Positions 1-9,950 of a stretch of DNA of 64,000 nucleotides are shown in pieces. Both the position numbers and the translations under genes were made by a program. The number at the start of each line of letters is the position of its first letter. Positions within the stretch are counted from its first letter, which is position 1. The stretch is from contig NZ_JAGTIS010000001.1 in NCBI RefSeq assembly GCF_018704125.1, positions 372,001 through 436,000 of the forward strand. The letters run 5' to 3'. The notes under the pieces are model-generated. The model ran no database searches. It worked only from the letters and a program-made list of their open reading frames with translations, and was not told where the DNA came from. The DNA comes from Metapseudomonas boanensis (lineage in GTDB: Bacteria > Pseudomonadota > Gammaproteobacteria > Pseudomonadales > Pseudomonadaceae).

Positions 1-2
1 AG

Positions 3-116
3 GTGGGTATGGGCGTCGTGAGTTACGTGAACAGCGTGAACAAGTACTACCTGGCTTATGAGCGCGAACGTTATCTATTGGAACCCGCCAAAAGCCGCGG
101 TTCTTCGAAGAACTAA
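3..116 (+). CDS. 3' end of an unidentified gene
   Basis: An open frame enters from the left edge and ends at TAA 114-116. About 37 C-terminal residues are visible. They start hydrophobic and become charged, with a Tyr/Glu/Arg-rich stretch and a Lys/Ser/Arg tail. No motif identifies the family. An AT-rich intergenic stretch follows, so this is probably the last gene of its unit. Confidence 0.5.
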   Translation: MGMGVVSYVNSVNKYYLAYERERYLLEPAKSRGSSKN

Positions 117-215
117 TCAAATTGTTCGATAATAGTTTTGCGAATTTTGTGATTTTAATATCGAAATAATCTACTAAGCTGTTGCCTATCGACTCCCACA
201 TCAAAGGAACACACG

Positions 216-650
216 ATGAGCAACACGATCAAAGCCGTACTTTCTACTAACGCCGGCTACGGCATTACCCTGCTGCGCATCATCACGGGCCTCACCTTCG
301 CTGCCCACGGTTCGCAGAAGTTGTTCGGGATGTTCGGTGGCTACGGCTTGGCGGGCACAGGGCAATGGATGGAGACCATTGGCCTGACGCCTGGTTACCT
401 GATGGCGCTCATGGCCGGCAGCGCCGAGTTCTTTGGCGGATTGGCCCTGGTTGTCGGCTTGCTGGTTCGGCCGGCTGCTGCAGCGCTGGTCGTCGCGATG
501 GTCGTGGCTATCTTCAGCGTCCACTGGGCCAGCGGTTTCTTCATCACCAACGGCGGTTACGAGTACGCGATGATTCTGGGGCTGATCAGTGCAACCTTGC
601 TGATCGAAGGTGCCGGCAAGCTCTCTCTGGATCGCAACCTTTCAAGCTGA
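216..650 (+). CDS. DoxX family membrane protein
   Basis: This 144-residue integral inner-membrane protein has four predicted hydrophobic segments, near residues 16-34, 62-84, 88-108 and 114-132. The first helix is followed by the typical DoxX signature (AAHGSQKLFGMFGG, residues 30-43). DoxX proteins are small membrane proteins linked to redox or thiosulfate-quinone chemistry in some organisms. The substrate here is unknown. The ATG is preceded by AAAGGAAC, a good ribosome binding site. The gene stands alone and is closed by a strong hairpin at 671-693. Family assignment is confident; function is not. Confidence 0.88.
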   Translation: MSNTIKAVLSTNAGYGITLLRIITGLTFAAHGSQKLFGMFGGYGLAGTGQWMETIGLTPGYLMALMAGSAEFFGGLALVVGLLVRPAAAALVVAMVVAIFSVHWASGFFITNGGYEYAMILGLISATLLIEGAGKLSLDRNLSS

Positions 651-670
651 TTCTGCTCGTTCCCGTCACC

Positions 671-693
671 AGGCCCACGTATGTGGGCCTTTT
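671..693 (+). terminator. Rho-independent terminator after the doxX-like gene
   Basis: An 8-bp perfect stem (AGGCCCAC/GTGGGCCT) with a 4-nt loop is followed by TTT. It lies between the doxX-like gene and the convergent lifO gene. Confidence 0.75.
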
Positions 694-705
694 GCATTTC
701 AGTTG

Positions 706-1722
706 CTACTTGTTCGAGGTGGCCGGTTCGCTCGCCGCCCGCAGTCGCAACCGTTCTTGCGGAGTGAAGCGATCAGCCTCCAGTTGCTTGATCGCTCTGG
801 CCTTGTCCCCCGCGCCCAAGCCCTCATTGCTTCTGATGCGGGCCTTCTCCGCGAGATATTCCTGTAGCCGGGCCTGCCAGTGCCGGCGTTGATCGTCGAG
901 GGCCTCGAGGCGGGTAGTGGCCTCGAGGCCTACCAGTTGCTGGCGCATCTGCCGAATTTGCGCGGGCGTGCCTCCAGATGCCTGTAGCTTGGCGGTCTCG
1001 GTCCGCAGTTCGGTATGCAGTTGCGTGAGCGCGACGGCCTGCAACTCCTCGGGCAGGTTGCTGCGTAGCTGATCGATTGCCGCCGCTTTGGCCTCATCGC
1101 CGATTTCGCCATTTCGTTGGACGGCCAAGCGTTGCAGGGTAAAGGTGTTGTAGGCCTCCTCGCTGGCGAAGAATGCCTCGTGCACTTCCGCACTGAAAAT
1201 CCGAGCGCGCAGGGCCTGTACGGCCGATTCGCGTTGGTGAAGCATGTCGAGACCTGCTTGTTGCGGAAGGTCGCGCTCCAGTTGTACCAATTCGCGCTTG
1301 TACACCAGGTATTGGCCCAACAGGTCCAAGGCTTGACCTTCCGCGGGCAGTTCCAGAGTGTCGGCGATATAGCTGCGCAGGCGCTCGACACTAGTGGCAA
1401 GCGGCTCTGCGCCCATGGCGCTGAGGAAATAGTCGAATAGGCGACGAACCTCCTCGTCTACCTGCAGGTTGCCGGCGCCATCGAGGCGGAAACCACCATC
1501 CACCTGAGTGCCCGTGAATGAAGCGGGGAGTGACTTGGGCGGTGTTTGTGGCGCATACGCCGCTGCTGAATGCGTAGAGGGGAGGGGCAAGGCAGCGGCG
1601 GGAAATGGGAGTGCTGGGGCAGCTTTCGGCTCCGGCACGTTGGTGCCCTGGGCGTCAGACTGCAGGTACACCGCCAGGCTGGTGGCTAGGGCAATGGGAA
1701 GCAGCAACAGATAATTCTTCAC
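706..1722 (-). CDS. lifO: Lipase-specific foldase (lipase chaperone)
   Basis: Membrane-anchored steric chaperone that folds the secreted lipase LipA in the periplasm before type II secretion. The 338-residue product has an N-terminal hydrophobic anchor (residues 3-20), a Pro/Ala-rich linker, and a long alpha-helical body. The diagnostic foldase motif RxxFDYFLSA is at about residues 93-102. An in-frame ATG lies 33 bases upstream at 1755, but the GTG at 1722 begins the family-typical VKNYLLLLP anchor and gives the usual length of about 340 residues, so I chose it. The gene lies directly downstream of lipA on the same strand, about 50 bases away, as in P. aeruginosa. Confidence 0.93.
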   Translation of the reverse strand: MKNYLLLLPIALATSLAVYLQSDAQGTNVPEPKAAPALPFPAAALPLPSTHSAAAYAPQTPPKSLPASFTGTQVDGGFRLDGAGNLQVDEEVRRLFDYFLSAMGAEPLATSVERLRSYIADTLELPAEGQALDLLGQYLVYKRELVQLERDLPQQAGLDMLHQRESAVQALRARIFSAEVHEAFFASEEAYNTFTLQRLAVQRNGEIGDEAKAAAIDQLRSNLPEELQAVALTQLHTELRTETAKLQASGGTPAQIRQMRQQLVGLEATTRLEALDDQRRHWQARLQEYLAEKARIRSNEGLGAGDKARAIKQLEADRFTPQERLRLRAASEPATSNK

Positions 1723-1773
1723 TGGGATTGCTCGGCACGCAGGGGGCGGGACCATTCGGCCCCGCTAGGGGGT

Positions 1774-2772
<999 letters not shown>

Positions 2773-2801
2773 TCAGGGCGTGCGCTGCAAGCAGTGCCGA
2801 G

Positions 2802-2817
2802 GGCAGGAAGCGTGCCA
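2802..2817 (-). promoter_or_regulatory. Sigma-54-type promoter of the lipase operon
   Basis: On the minus strand the sequence TGGCACGCTTCCTGCC has the -24 TGGCAC and -12 TGC elements with exactly GG-N10-GC spacing. The predicted start is near 2790, giving a leader of about 70 bases before lipA. P. aeruginosa lipA is known to require RpoN, which fits. The -12 box is CTGC rather than the ideal TTGC. Confidence 0.7.
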
Positions 2818-2920
2818 CTTTCAAGATATTGGCCTGTGCCGCTCTATCGCGGCGGTTTTCAGGATGTTAACAACCGTTCACTGAAAGATGGCAGCCAGTT
2901 CACTGTTACGGGGCGAAACG

Positions 2921-3451
2921 TCAGGTTGTGGTGATCGGCAATAACGGCCAGCGTCCGAGCGCTTTGTAATGGGTGCCTTTTGCGGTGTTTTCCGAGGCGA
3001 ACAGGGTGAATTCGCTGATCGGCCAATCGAAGGTTGGGGGTGGGATTGCTGGCAGTGAATGGCAGTGCCGGAAAAGCGTGAGGTGCGGGCGGAAAGCCCG
3101 GCTTTCCAGAGTGAACCCGGCTGCGAGCAGTGATTCCTTGAGGCGGTGCTCCAGTTCGGTGAGTTCAGTCGGTAGCTGGCTAGGGGCCAGGTAGAGGAGG
3201 CCGTTCTTCCAGCGGGCCAGGCGATCCAGGCAGAGAGTGAACGCCTGTGGCCGCAGGCTTGCCGCAATGGCCTCGAGAACCGGGACCTGGCCGCGCGGTT
3301 GTGCGCCAAGAAAGCTCAGCGTCATGTGTAGGTTGCTTTCTGCCACGGGCTTGCCGGCATGCGGGTATTGACTGCGCCAGGTGACGATCTGCGCCGCCAG
3401 TTCGGGGGAAAGGGGGAGGGCGAAGAAAAGGCGTAGGGGCGGGGTAGTCAT
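2921..3451 (-). CDS. thpR: RNA 2',3'-cyclic phosphodiesterase (LigT/ThpR)
   Basis: Member of the 2H phosphoesterase superfamily, 176 residues, with the two signature HxTx tetrapeptides HMTL (42-45) and HLTL (123-126) that form the active site. The enzyme hydrolyses RNA 2',3'-cyclic phosphodiester ends to 2'-phosphomonoesters. Its physiological RNA substrate in Pseudomonas is not established. The gene is a single leftward transcript next to lipA and divergent from the small gene at 3648. Confidence 0.9.
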   Translation of the reverse strand: MTTPPLRLFFALPLSPELAAQIVTWRSQYPHAGKPVAESNLHMTLSFLGAQPRGQVPVLEAIAASLRPQAFTLCLDRLARWKNGLLYLAPSQLPTELTELEHRLKESLLAAGFTLESRAFRPHLTLFRHCHSLPAIPPPTFDWPISEFTLFASENTAKGTHYKALGRWPLLPITTT

Positions 3452-3478
3452 GGGCGGCTCCGACTCTGGGTGGCTGCC

Positions 3479-3508
3479 TTGACAGTATTGTGCGGGCTTC
3501 TCTAGGAT
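3479..3508 (+). promoter_or_regulatory. Sigma-70-like promoter
   Basis: A perfect -35 TTGACA (3479-3484) and a -10-like TAGGAT (3503-3508) are separated by 18 bases. It points rightward toward the small gene at 3648, with a leader of about 130 bases. Part of the leader could also contain control elements for the divergent thpR gene. Confidence 0.5.
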
Positions 3509-3647
3509 GTCGCCCCATGCGCCGATTTAGTCAGCTACTTGCGGGGCGCCGAAGTCTTCACGACATCGAAATACCGCTAAAACGCTGGTTCGGTGTCGCC
3601 TCTCACCGCTGCCCAGCGGGACCCGTACGAGGCGGAGACATGACACC

Positions 3648-3956
3648 ATGACCTGTCCCCAACCCCTGATTCGCTTGGCACCCATCACCACTGGGCTGAT
3701 CCAGCGCAATCCTCGCATTCTGCTCGGCGGTGCTCACCAGCCGACGCTGCTGCGTTATCTCGAAGGCTGGCCCAAGCGTTGGGGCGGTCCACGCAATTTC
3801 CTCATCCAGTTTGCCCGCGAAGGGGAGTCCCTGGCGCGCTTTGCCAGCAACAGCTTCGATCTTGCAGTGATCCAGGCTCCGGCAGCCGAGGACCTTCCCG
3901 CCGTCGTGGGTGAGCTTGTGCGCGTTGCACGCCAGGGTTTGATTACCCGTAGCTGA
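3648..3956 (+). CDS. Conserved hypothetical protein of about 100 residues
   Basis: A 102-residue protein of no recognised function. The second half (ASNSFDLAVIQAP, then a Leu/Val-rich helix and VARQGLITRS) resembles the end of a class I methyltransferase fold, but no SAM-binding glycine motif is present, so it cannot be a complete methyltransferase. Codon use matches the neighbours and it is preceded by a GGCGGAG Shine-Dalgarno and a promoter at 3479. It ends 6 bases before the end of the convergent greB. From memory, a similar small protein lies near the lipase locus in other pseudomonads. Confidence 0.65.
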   Translation: MTCPQPLIRLAPITTGLIQRNPRILLGGAHQPTLLRYLEGWPKRWGGPRNFLIQFAREGESLARFASNSFDLAVIQAPAAEDLPAVVGELVRVARQGLITRS

Positions 3957-3962
3957 ACGGGG

Positions 3963-4460
3963 TCAGGTGTACTCGATTTCTACCAGGAACCAGGTTTTCT
4001 CGCCGGTGGGCGTGTTGACCCGCACCTCTACGTCCAGCGCCTTGCCGAGCAGGGCGCGGGCAAGCGGTGAGTCGATACTGATCAGGCCTTGCTTCAAGTC
4101 GAGTTCATCCGGGCCAACGATGCGGTAGCGAGTCTGTTCGCCGTCGTCGTCTTCCAGGGTTACCCAGGCGCCGAAATAGACCTTGCCGGGATCGGCAGGT
4201 CGCTCGCGCACCACCTTGAGATTTTCCAGGCGCTTGGTAAGAAAGCGAACGCGGCTGTCGATCTCGCGCAGCATCTTCTTGCCATAGGTGTATTCGGCGT
4301 TTTCCGAGCGGTCACCCTGGGCGGCGGCCTCGCTGACGGCCTGGGTGACCTTCGGCCTGCGTACATGCCATAGGTCATGCAGCTCTTCACGCAGGCGGGC
4401 CTCGCCTTCCGGGGTGATCAATGGAGTTCCGGCGGAACGGGGCGGGCGATAGCGGCTCAT
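3963..4460 (-). CDS. greB: Transcript cleavage factor GreB
   Basis: Elongation factor that enters the RNA polymerase secondary channel and stimulates cleavage of backtracked RNA. The 165-residue protein has the N-terminal antiparallel coiled coil (about 16-90) with the acidic tip motif GDRSENAEY (Asp50, Glu53), which positions the catalytic magnesium. A C-terminal FKBP-like domain follows. The tip context and the basic N-terminal extension ([12 protein letters not shown]) are GreB-like rather than GreA-like. Its stop is 6 bases from the stop of the convergent small gene. Confidence 0.93.
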   Translation of the reverse strand: MSRYRPPRSAGTPLITPEGEARLREELHDLWHVRRPKVTQAVSEAAAQGDRSENAEYTYGKKMLREIDSRVRFLTKRLENLKVVRERPADPGKVYFGAWVTLEDDDGEQTRYRIVGPDELDLKQGLISIDSPLARALLGKALDVEVRVNTPTGEKTWFLVEIEYT

Positions 4461-4494
4461 GGCGATCCTGTGTCTACGAAGAGAGCGAAGCCTA

Positions 4495-6999
4495 TCAAGC
4501 TTCCCGCAATACCGTCAGGGGGCTGGAGTTGAGTGCGCGGCGCGTGCCCAGGATTCCGGCTGCACCGATCACTAACGCACCAATCAATGGCAGTGTCAGT
4601 AGCCAGGGGTGTGGCTGCCAATCGAGGTCGAAGGCGAATCGGTAGAGCAGGGCGCTTACCAGTTCGCAGCCTAGCGCTGCGAGCAGGCCGCTACTGGCAC
4701 CGAGCAGTGCGAATTCTGCCCTGCGCGCCTGCAGCAGCAAGGCCCTTTCGGCCCCAAGGGCGCGCAGCAGTGCGCCTTGTCGAATGCGCTCGTCCAGCGT
4801 CGCCTGTAGGCCGGCGAACAGCACCGTCATGCCGGCGGCCAGGACGAATAACAGGACGAACTCCACGGCCAGGGTGACTTGGGCCAGGATGCTGCGCAGC
4901 TGGGCGAGGATCGCTTCCACCTGCAACAGAGTTACCGATGGGAAGGAGCGTGCCAGCTCAACCAGCTCGCGATCATGTTGGGGGGGCAGGTAGAAGCTGG
5001 TGAGGTAGGTGGCTGGCAGGTCGGCCAGGGTGCCTGGGGCGAAGATCATATAGAAGTTCGGCTGGAAGTTATCCCAGTCGACCTCACGCAGGCTGGTGAC
5101 CTGGGCGTCGCGCTGCAGGCCACCGACACTGAAGCTGAGTCGGTCGCCCAACTTCAGCCCGAGATTGTTGGCTAGCTTCGCCTCCACGGAAACGCCTGGT
5201 AGTCCGTCCTGGGGCTGCTCGCCCCACCAGCGACCGGCGACCAGGCGGTTATCGCTGGGGAGTTGGGCGGCCCAGGTCAGACTTAGGTCGCGCTGCACGG
5301 CGCGTTCGCCCTGGGAGTCTTTGCTGACCAGTTGCTTCACGGCCTCGCCGTTGATCGCCGTAAGCCGGCCGGGCACCACCGGATAAAGTGGTGCGGGGTG
5401 TGGCGACAAAGCTGCAAGGCGAATGGCAAAGGCTTCCTTCTCGGCAGGTAGGACGTTCAAGGCGAAATGGTTGGGGGCATCGGCTGGCAGCTGGCTTTGC
5501 CAGGTATCAAGCAGCTCTGCGCGGAGTAGGGCAATCAATGCCATGGCTAGCAGGATCAGGCCAAATGCCAGTGACTGGCCGGCCGCTGCCAGTGGATGGC
5601 GGAGCAGCTGGCCCAGGCCGAGCCGCCAGGGTAGCGTCGCACGTGCAAGCAGTCGGCGCAGGGTCTGAAGGCCGTACAGCAGCAGTCCGCCAAGGAGCAG
5701 TGCGGCGACCAGTCCGCCGCCCAATAGTGCCAGGGTGAGTTTCAGGTCGAGGCTCAGGCGCCACATGATCAACGCCAGTGCGATCAGGGCGGCACCATAG
5801 ACCATCCAGGCGCTGGGTGGCAGCGGGAGCAGGTCGCGTCTTAGCACCCGCAGCGGAGGAACCCGGCCAAGTGCGGCCAACGGCGGCAGGGCGAACCCCG
5901 CGAGAGCGAGGAGGCCGGTGGCGATGCCGGCCAGCGCAGGGAGCAGGCCGGCAGCGGGAATCACGGGAGGTAGGAGGCCGTCAAGCAAATGAAACAAAAC
6001 CGATTGGGTCAGCCAGCCCAGGCCTGCGCCAAGACCGCAGGCCACTATCCCCAGCATGCCTAGTTGTAGCGCATATAGAAATATCGTCTCGCGCCGCGAC
6101 AGTCCAAGGCAGCGCAACAGGGCGCTGGCATCGAAACGCCGCGTGGCAAAGCGCGTCGCGGAGAGGGCGACGGCGACGCCGGAGAGTAGTACTGCGGCGA
6201 GGCTTGCAAGATTCAGATAGCGCTCCGCCCGGGCAAGCGCGCCCCCGATCTGACGATTGCCGTCGCGAGCGTCTTCCAGCCGTTGATTGGCCGCCAGGCC
6301 CGGCTCGATGCGGGCCCGGTATTCGGAGAGAGCCTCGCTGGAGCCGCTCCACAGCTCTCGGAAGCGCACCCGGCTGCCGGGCTGGACGATCCCGGTGGCG
6401 TCCAGGTCGGCAAGATTGATCAGCACGCGGGGCGTGAGGCTGTAGAAGTCCCCAGCCCGATCCGGCTCGAAGGTCAGTACTCGACTCAGGTGGAACGATT
6501 GCTGCCCGACATCGATCCGGTCGCCCGGCTTGAGGCCAAGCGCCGCGAAGAGTCGGGCTTCCGCCCAGGCTTCGCCCGCCTTGGGGCCGCCACCAGGCTG
6601 CTCTTCGGCATAGGGCTCTGCGGCACTCTTCAATTCCCCTCGCAAGGGATAGGCCGAATCCACCGCCTTCACGCTGGCCAGCTGGATGCCGGTATCGGCT
6701 GCAATGACGCTGGAGAACTCCACCGCTTGGGCGTGGCGCAGGCCCAGTCGCTCGCCGTGCTCAACCTGTTCACGGCTTGCTTGTGAGGTACCACTTAGTA
6801 CCAGGTCGGCGCCCAGGAACTCGGTGGCCCGCAGCAGCATCGCTGCGTTCAGGCGAGCGCTGAAGTAGCCGATGGCGCTGCTGGCAGCCACGGCGACAAG
6901 CAGGGAAAAGAACAGTACCCGCAGCTCACCGCAGCGAACATCCCGCAGCAGTTGCCGTGTAGCCATTGCCACAAGGCGGGCCAGCGACAGGCGCCGCAT
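4495..6999 (-). CDS. ABC exporter permease, FtsX/MacB-type (YbbP-like)
   Basis: Large permease of about 834 residues with two FtsX-type modules. There is one transmembrane helix near the N-terminus, a large periplasmic domain, three helices (around 255-385), further helices including two near 405-455 and 490-515, a second periplasmic domain, and three C-terminal helices. This is the YbbP/PA2858 architecture of transporters thought to act on envelope lipids or lipoproteins; the substrate is unknown. I chose the ATG at 6999 because it overlaps the TGA of the upstream ATPase gene by one base (TGATG), implying translational coupling. An in-frame ATG further upstream lies inside the ATPase gene. 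Confidence 0.9.
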   Translation of the reverse strand: MRRLSLARLVAMATRQLLRDVRCGELRVLFFSLLVAVAASSAIGYFSARLNAAMLLRATEFLGADLVLSGTSQASREQVEHGERLGLRHAQAVEFSSVIAADTGIQLASVKAVDSAYPLRGELKSAAEPYAEEQPGGGPKAGEAWAEARLFAALGLKPGDRIDVGQQSFHLSRVLTFEPDRAGDFYSLTPRVLINLADLDATGIVQPGSRVRFRELWSGSSEALSEYRARIEPGLAANQRLEDARDGNRQIGGALARAERYLNLASLAAVLLSGVAVALSATRFATRRFDASALLRCLGLSRRETIFLYALQLGMLGIVACGLGAGLGWLTQSVLFHLLDGLLPPVIPAAGLLPALAGIATGLLALAGFALPPLAALGRVPPLRVLRRDLLPLPPSAWMVYGAALIALALIMWRLSLDLKLTLALLGGGLVAALLLGGLLLYGLQTLRRLLARATLPWRLGLGQLLRHPLAAAGQSLAFGLILLAMALIALLRAELLDTWQSQLPADAPNHFALNVLPAEKEAFAIRLAALSPHPAPLYPVVPGRLTAINGEAVKQLVSKDSQGERAVQRDLSLTWAAQLPSDNRLVAGRWWGEQPQDGLPGVSVEAKLANNLGLKLGDRLSFSVGGLQRDAQVTSLREVDWDNFQPNFYMIFAPGTLADLPATYLTSFYLPPQHDRELVELARSFPSVTLLQVEAILAQLRSILAQVTLAVEFVLLFVLAAGMTVLFAGLQATLDERIRQGALLRALGAERALLLQARRAEFALLGASSGLLAALGCELVSALLYRFAFDLDWQPHPWLLTLPLIGALVIGAAGILGTRRALNSSPLTVLREA

Positions 7000-7682
7000 C
7001 AGGGTTCCACAGCCTCGACCAGGCGGCCGGCTTCGAGGCGAATGAGGCGGTGGCATCGATGGGCGAGGCGCTCGTCGTGGGTAACCAGTACGAGGGTGGT
7101 CCCGCGCTCCAGATTGAGCTGGAACAGCAGATCGCTGATGCGCTCGCCGGTGTGGCTGTCGAGGTTGCCGGTGGGTTCGTCGGCGAACAGAATATCGGGG
7201 TCCGCAGCAAAGGCGCGGGCAATCGCTACCCGTTGCTGTTCACCGCCGGACAGTTGGCGCGGATAGTGGCTGAGGCGCTGGGCCAGGCCGACCCGATCGA
7301 GGAGGTCGCGTGCCTTCGAGCGGGCATCGCTGCGGCCCTCCAGCTCCAGCGGCAGCATGACGTTTTCCAGCGCGTTGAGGCTGTCGAGCAGTTGGAAGGA
7401 CTGGAAAACGAACCCGACATGTTCGGCCCGAACGCGCGCGCGTTGGTCCTCGTCCAGGGTGGACAGAGGTCGACCGGCGAGGCTGATTTCCCCCGTGCTT
7501 GGCAGATCCAGCCCGGCGAGCAGACCAAGCAGGGTGGATTTGCCGGAACCGGAGCTGCCCACTATCGCCAGGCTGTCGCCTTTACCGAGGCTGAGAGTGA
7601 GGTCATGGAGGATGGTCAGCTCGCCTTCCGCGCTGGGAACCACTTTGCTAAGGTTCCGCGCATCGATAATGCTCGCGCTCAT
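6999..7682 (-). CDS. ABC transporter ATP-binding protein (LolD/YbbA-like)
   Basis: Nucleotide-binding subunit of 227 residues paired with the FtsX-type permease downstream. The Walker A motif GSSGSGKST is at 42-50, the signature LSGGEQQR at 144-151 and Walker B ILFADEP at 164-170, followed by the H-loop VTHD. The family includes LolD, MacB and YbbA, which energise extraction or export without classical transport. I chose the ATG at 7682, which starts MSASIIDARNLSK and leaves only 10 bases to the divergent tesA start. Confidence 0.93.
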   Translation of the reverse strand: MSASIIDARNLSKVVPSAEGELTILHDLTLSLGKGDSLAIVGSSGSGKSTLLGLLAGLDLPSTGEISLAGRPLSTLDEDQRARVRAEHVGFVFQSFQLLDSLNALENVMLPLELEGRSDARSKARDLLDRVGLAQRLSHYPRQLSGGEQQRVAIARAFAADPDILFADEPTGNLDSHTGERISDLLFQLNLERGTTLVLVTHDERLAHRCHRLIRLEAGRLVEAVEP

Positions 7683-7692
7683 GGAGAATCCA

Positions 7693-8298
7693 ATGCGTGC
7701 CTGGTTGTTGGGCGGTTGCCTGGCCCTGTTGCTGCTGGCGCAGGAGGCCATGGCGGGAACCTTGCTGGTAGTCGGCGATAGTATCAGCGCCGCTCTTGGG
7801 CTGGAAACCAGCCAGGGGTGGGTCTCCCTGCTGGAAAAGCGCCTTGCGGAGCAGGGGTATCAGCACCGTGTGATAAACGCCTCGATCAGCGGGGATACCA
7901 GTGCCGGCGGCCTGGCGCGGCTCCCGGCGCTGCTCGATGAGTACCAGCCGAGCCTGGTGATTATCGAGTTGGGGGGCAATGATGGACTGCGGGGCCAGTC
8001 GCCTGCGCAATTGCAACAGAATCTTGCGGGGATGATCGATGGCGTGCGAAGTCGCGGGGCATCAGTGCTGCTTCTGGGGGTGCGTTTGCCACCCAATTAT
8101 GGGGCGCGCTACACCCGAGCCTTCAGCCAGGTCTACAGCACGTTGGCGGAAGAAAAGCAGGTTTCCCTGGTGCCATTCTTTCTCGAGGGTGTCGGGGGTG
8201 TGCCCGATATGATGCAGGCCGATGGCATTCATCCCCAGGCCAAGGCACAACCCAGGTTGCTCGACAACCTCTGGCCGACGCTCAAACCCATGCTTTGA
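7693..8298 (+). CDS. tesA: Periplasmic thioesterase / lysophospholipase, GDSL family
   Basis: Multifunctional acyl-CoA thioesterase, esterase and lysophospholipase, 201 residues, with a signal peptide ending near AMAG (20-22). All four SGNH blocks are visible: GDS with Ser30, the Gly in ISGDTSAGG, GGND (95-98), and DGIH with Asp177 and His180. The start at 7693 (MRAWLLGG) has GGAG seven bases upstream; the ATG at 7681 lacks a ribosome binding site. The start is only 10 bases from that of the divergent ABC operon, an arrangement also found in E. coli (tesA-ybbA). Confidence 0.95.
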   Translation: MRAWLLGGCLALLLLAQEAMAGTLLVVGDSISAALGLETSQGWVSLLEKRLAEQGYQHRVINASISGDTSAGGLARLPALLDEYQPSLVIIELGGNDGLRGQSPAQLQQNLAGMIDGVRSRGASVLLLGVRLPPNYGARYTRAFSQVYSTLAEEKQVSLVPFFLEGVGGVPDMMQADGIHPQAKAQPRLLDNLWPTLKPML

Positions 8299-8354
8299 TG
8301 CTTTTCCCAATGGCGCCTTTCGGATAATGTTGCGCACCATTCCCGGAGTCCTCC

Positions 8355-8636
8355 ATGCCGCGCCCTGCCTGGTCCCTCTTTGCCTATAAAGTGATCGAGC
8401 CTGACGAGCAGCTAGACCTGTTCGCCTGTCGCGAGGTGCGCTTGCACCTGGTTGCCCGACAACTAGCGCTCGGCGGGTTTGCTGATCGCACGCTCTGCGG
8501 AGGCTTGCTGCCGGCGCAGCCGCGATGGAGTAATCTGGAGCAGCAATCGCTTAGGGATCGACGCCTCTGCGTCAACTGCCGTTCGACCCTCGAAGCTCAA
8601 CGCCACGGCCAATTGTCGGCCTGGCCTGAATCCTGA
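8355..8636 (+). CDS. Conserved hypothetical protein with a CxxC motif
   Basis: A 93-residue protein without recognisable family. It contains a CVNC pair near residues 72-75 and a Cys at position 25, which could bind a metal or be redox active. A GGAG ribosome binding site precedes the ATG and codon use fits the genome. It sits between tesA and the L,D-transpeptidase gene on the same strand, 56 bases after tesA. No signal peptide is seen, so it is probably cytoplasmic. Confidence 0.6.
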   Translation: MPRPAWSLFAYKVIEPDEQLDLFACREVRLHLVARQLALGGFADRTLCGGLLPAQPRWSNLEQQSLRDRRLCVNCRSTLEAQRHGQLSAWPES

Positions 8637-8709
8637 GGGCTCCCGGGGGCTGCGCCACCGGTGTACAATCCCGACTCTTTCAATCAGTGAATTTGCCAAG
8701 GATTCCCGG

Positions 8710-9672
8710 ATGTTGCCGCGCTTTACTGCCGTCGCCCGCTCTCTGTCGTTAGCATCGCTGCTAGTGGCGGGCCCTGTCGCAGCCCTGGAGCTGCCCCTGC
8801 CGCCACCTGGTGAGGACGTCGTCGGCCAGGTCCAGGTGATCAAAGCCAAATACGAAGATACCTTTGCCGATATCGGCACGGCCAATGACCTGGGCTACCT
8901 GGAGATGGTGGCGGCCAACCCGGGTGTGGACCCCTGGTTGCCCGGCGCTGGTACCGAGGTGATCCTGCCGACGCGCTACATCCTGCCGCCAGGCCCGCGC
9001 GAGGGAATTGTCATCAACCTGGCCGAGTACCGTATGTACTACTTCCCGAAAGGGCAGAATGTGGTGCACACATTCCCGCTGGGTATCGGCCGCGAAGGCT
9101 GGGGCTCGCCTATCGCTGCCACCAAGATCACTGCAAAAACTCCGAATCCTGCTTGGTATCCGCCCAAGTCGATTCGTGAGGAACATGCAGCAGACGGCGA
9201 TCCGCTTCCGACCGTGGTGCCTGCGGGGCCGGATAATCCGCTGGGGCCGTTCAAGTTCACCCTGGGCGTGCCGGGCTACCTGATCCACGGCTCGAACAAG
9301 AAGTTCGGCATTGGCATGCGTGTGAGCCATGGCTGCTTCCGCATGCTCAATAACAATGTGTTGGCCTTGGCCTCGATGGCGCCGGTAGGTACCTCGGTAC
9401 GCATCATCAACGAGCCCTACAAGTTCGGTGTGAGTGGCGGCAAGGTCTACCTTGAAGCCCATGCGCCGCTGGATGATCAGGGCGATCCTTCTGTGGTCGA
9501 CAAGCACACGGCGGTTATCAACACGCTGCTCAAGCGCGAAGAACTGGCCAACAGCGTTCACCTCGACTGGGAGGTGGTGCGTGAGGTAGTTGCTGCGGAA
9601 GATGGTTTGCCGGTCGAGATCGCCGAATCTAATGCCGCAATGTCTGCCAGTGTTCCGGAAACCGATCTCTAA
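8710..9672 (+). CDS. L,D-transpeptidase (YkuD domain, LysM-like N-terminus)
   Basis: Periplasmic enzyme of 320 residues that forms 3-3 peptidoglycan cross-links or attaches Braun-type lipoproteins. A signal peptide is present (residues 1-25), then a LysM-like region (about 40-92), and the YkuD catalytic domain with IHGS (His193) and SHGCFR (catalytic Cys209). The start at 8710 has AAGGA upstream and gives a proper signal peptide. The adjacent convergent gene is the Lpp-like OprI, which ends in Lys and is a plausible substrate; that link is inferred from context and known ErfK/YbiS chemistry. Confidence 0.93.
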   Translation: MLPRFTAVARSLSLASLLVAGPVAALELPLPPPGEDVVGQVQVIKAKYEDTFADIGTANDLGYLEMVAANPGVDPWLPGAGTEVILPTRYILPPGPREGIVINLAEYRMYYFPKGQNVVHTFPLGIGREGWGSPIAATKITAKTPNPAWYPPKSIREEHAADGDPLPTVVPAGPDNPLGPFKFTLGVPGYLIHGSNKKFGIGMRVSHGCFRMLNNNVLALASMAPVGTSVRIINEPYKFGVSGGKVYLEAHAPLDDQGDPSVVDKHTAVINTLLKREELANSVHLDWEVVREVVAAEDGLPVEIAESNAAMSASVPETDL

Positions 9673-9693
9673 CGCGTCTTGTTCGGTGTTGAG

Positions 9694-9730
9694 AAAGCCC
9701 GCTGCCGCGACTGCGCCAGCGGGCTTTTCT
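9694..9730 (+). terminator. Terminator of the L,D-transpeptidase gene
   Basis: An 11-bp stem, AAAGCCCGCTG (9694-9704) with CAGCGGGCTTT (9717-9727), is followed by a T-rich tail. It lies 22 bases after the stop codon. Confidence 0.8.
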
Positions 9731-9898
9731 TTGAGGCGAACGAAACTATTCCCGTCTGTGGAGATTCTCGTGCGAAGAGTTGGGCGGGGCTAAGTTCCCG
9801 GGGAGGCAACCTGACGACAGTGCCGAGGGCGGGGCGGCTGCGGAGGAGATTCTTCCGGCGCTGGGCCGGTCATTGGGCGTCTTGGAAAACTGGCATCA

Positions 9899-9931
9899 AT
9901 AAAAAAGCCGATCCAGCTCGCTGGATCGGCT
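9899..9931 (-). terminator. Terminator of oprI
   Basis: On the minus strand a perfect 11-bp stem (AGCCGATCCAG/CTGGATCGGCT) with loop CGAG is followed by TTTTTATT. This is a classic strong terminator 20 bases beyond the oprI stop, as expected for a very abundant mRNA. Confidence 0.9.
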
Positions 9932-9950
9932 CCATAACCCAGAAGGGCTA

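Noticed and set aside
2785-2797. A second sigma-54-like site, TGCAA-GCA-GTGCC on the plus strand near lipA
   Set aside because: The spacing between the two elements is two bases too short, so only the site at 2802-2817 was kept.
3527-3718. Minus-strand open frame between thpR and the gene at 3648
   Set aside because: It overlaps a good rightward promoter and the start of the real gene, and has no homology signal.
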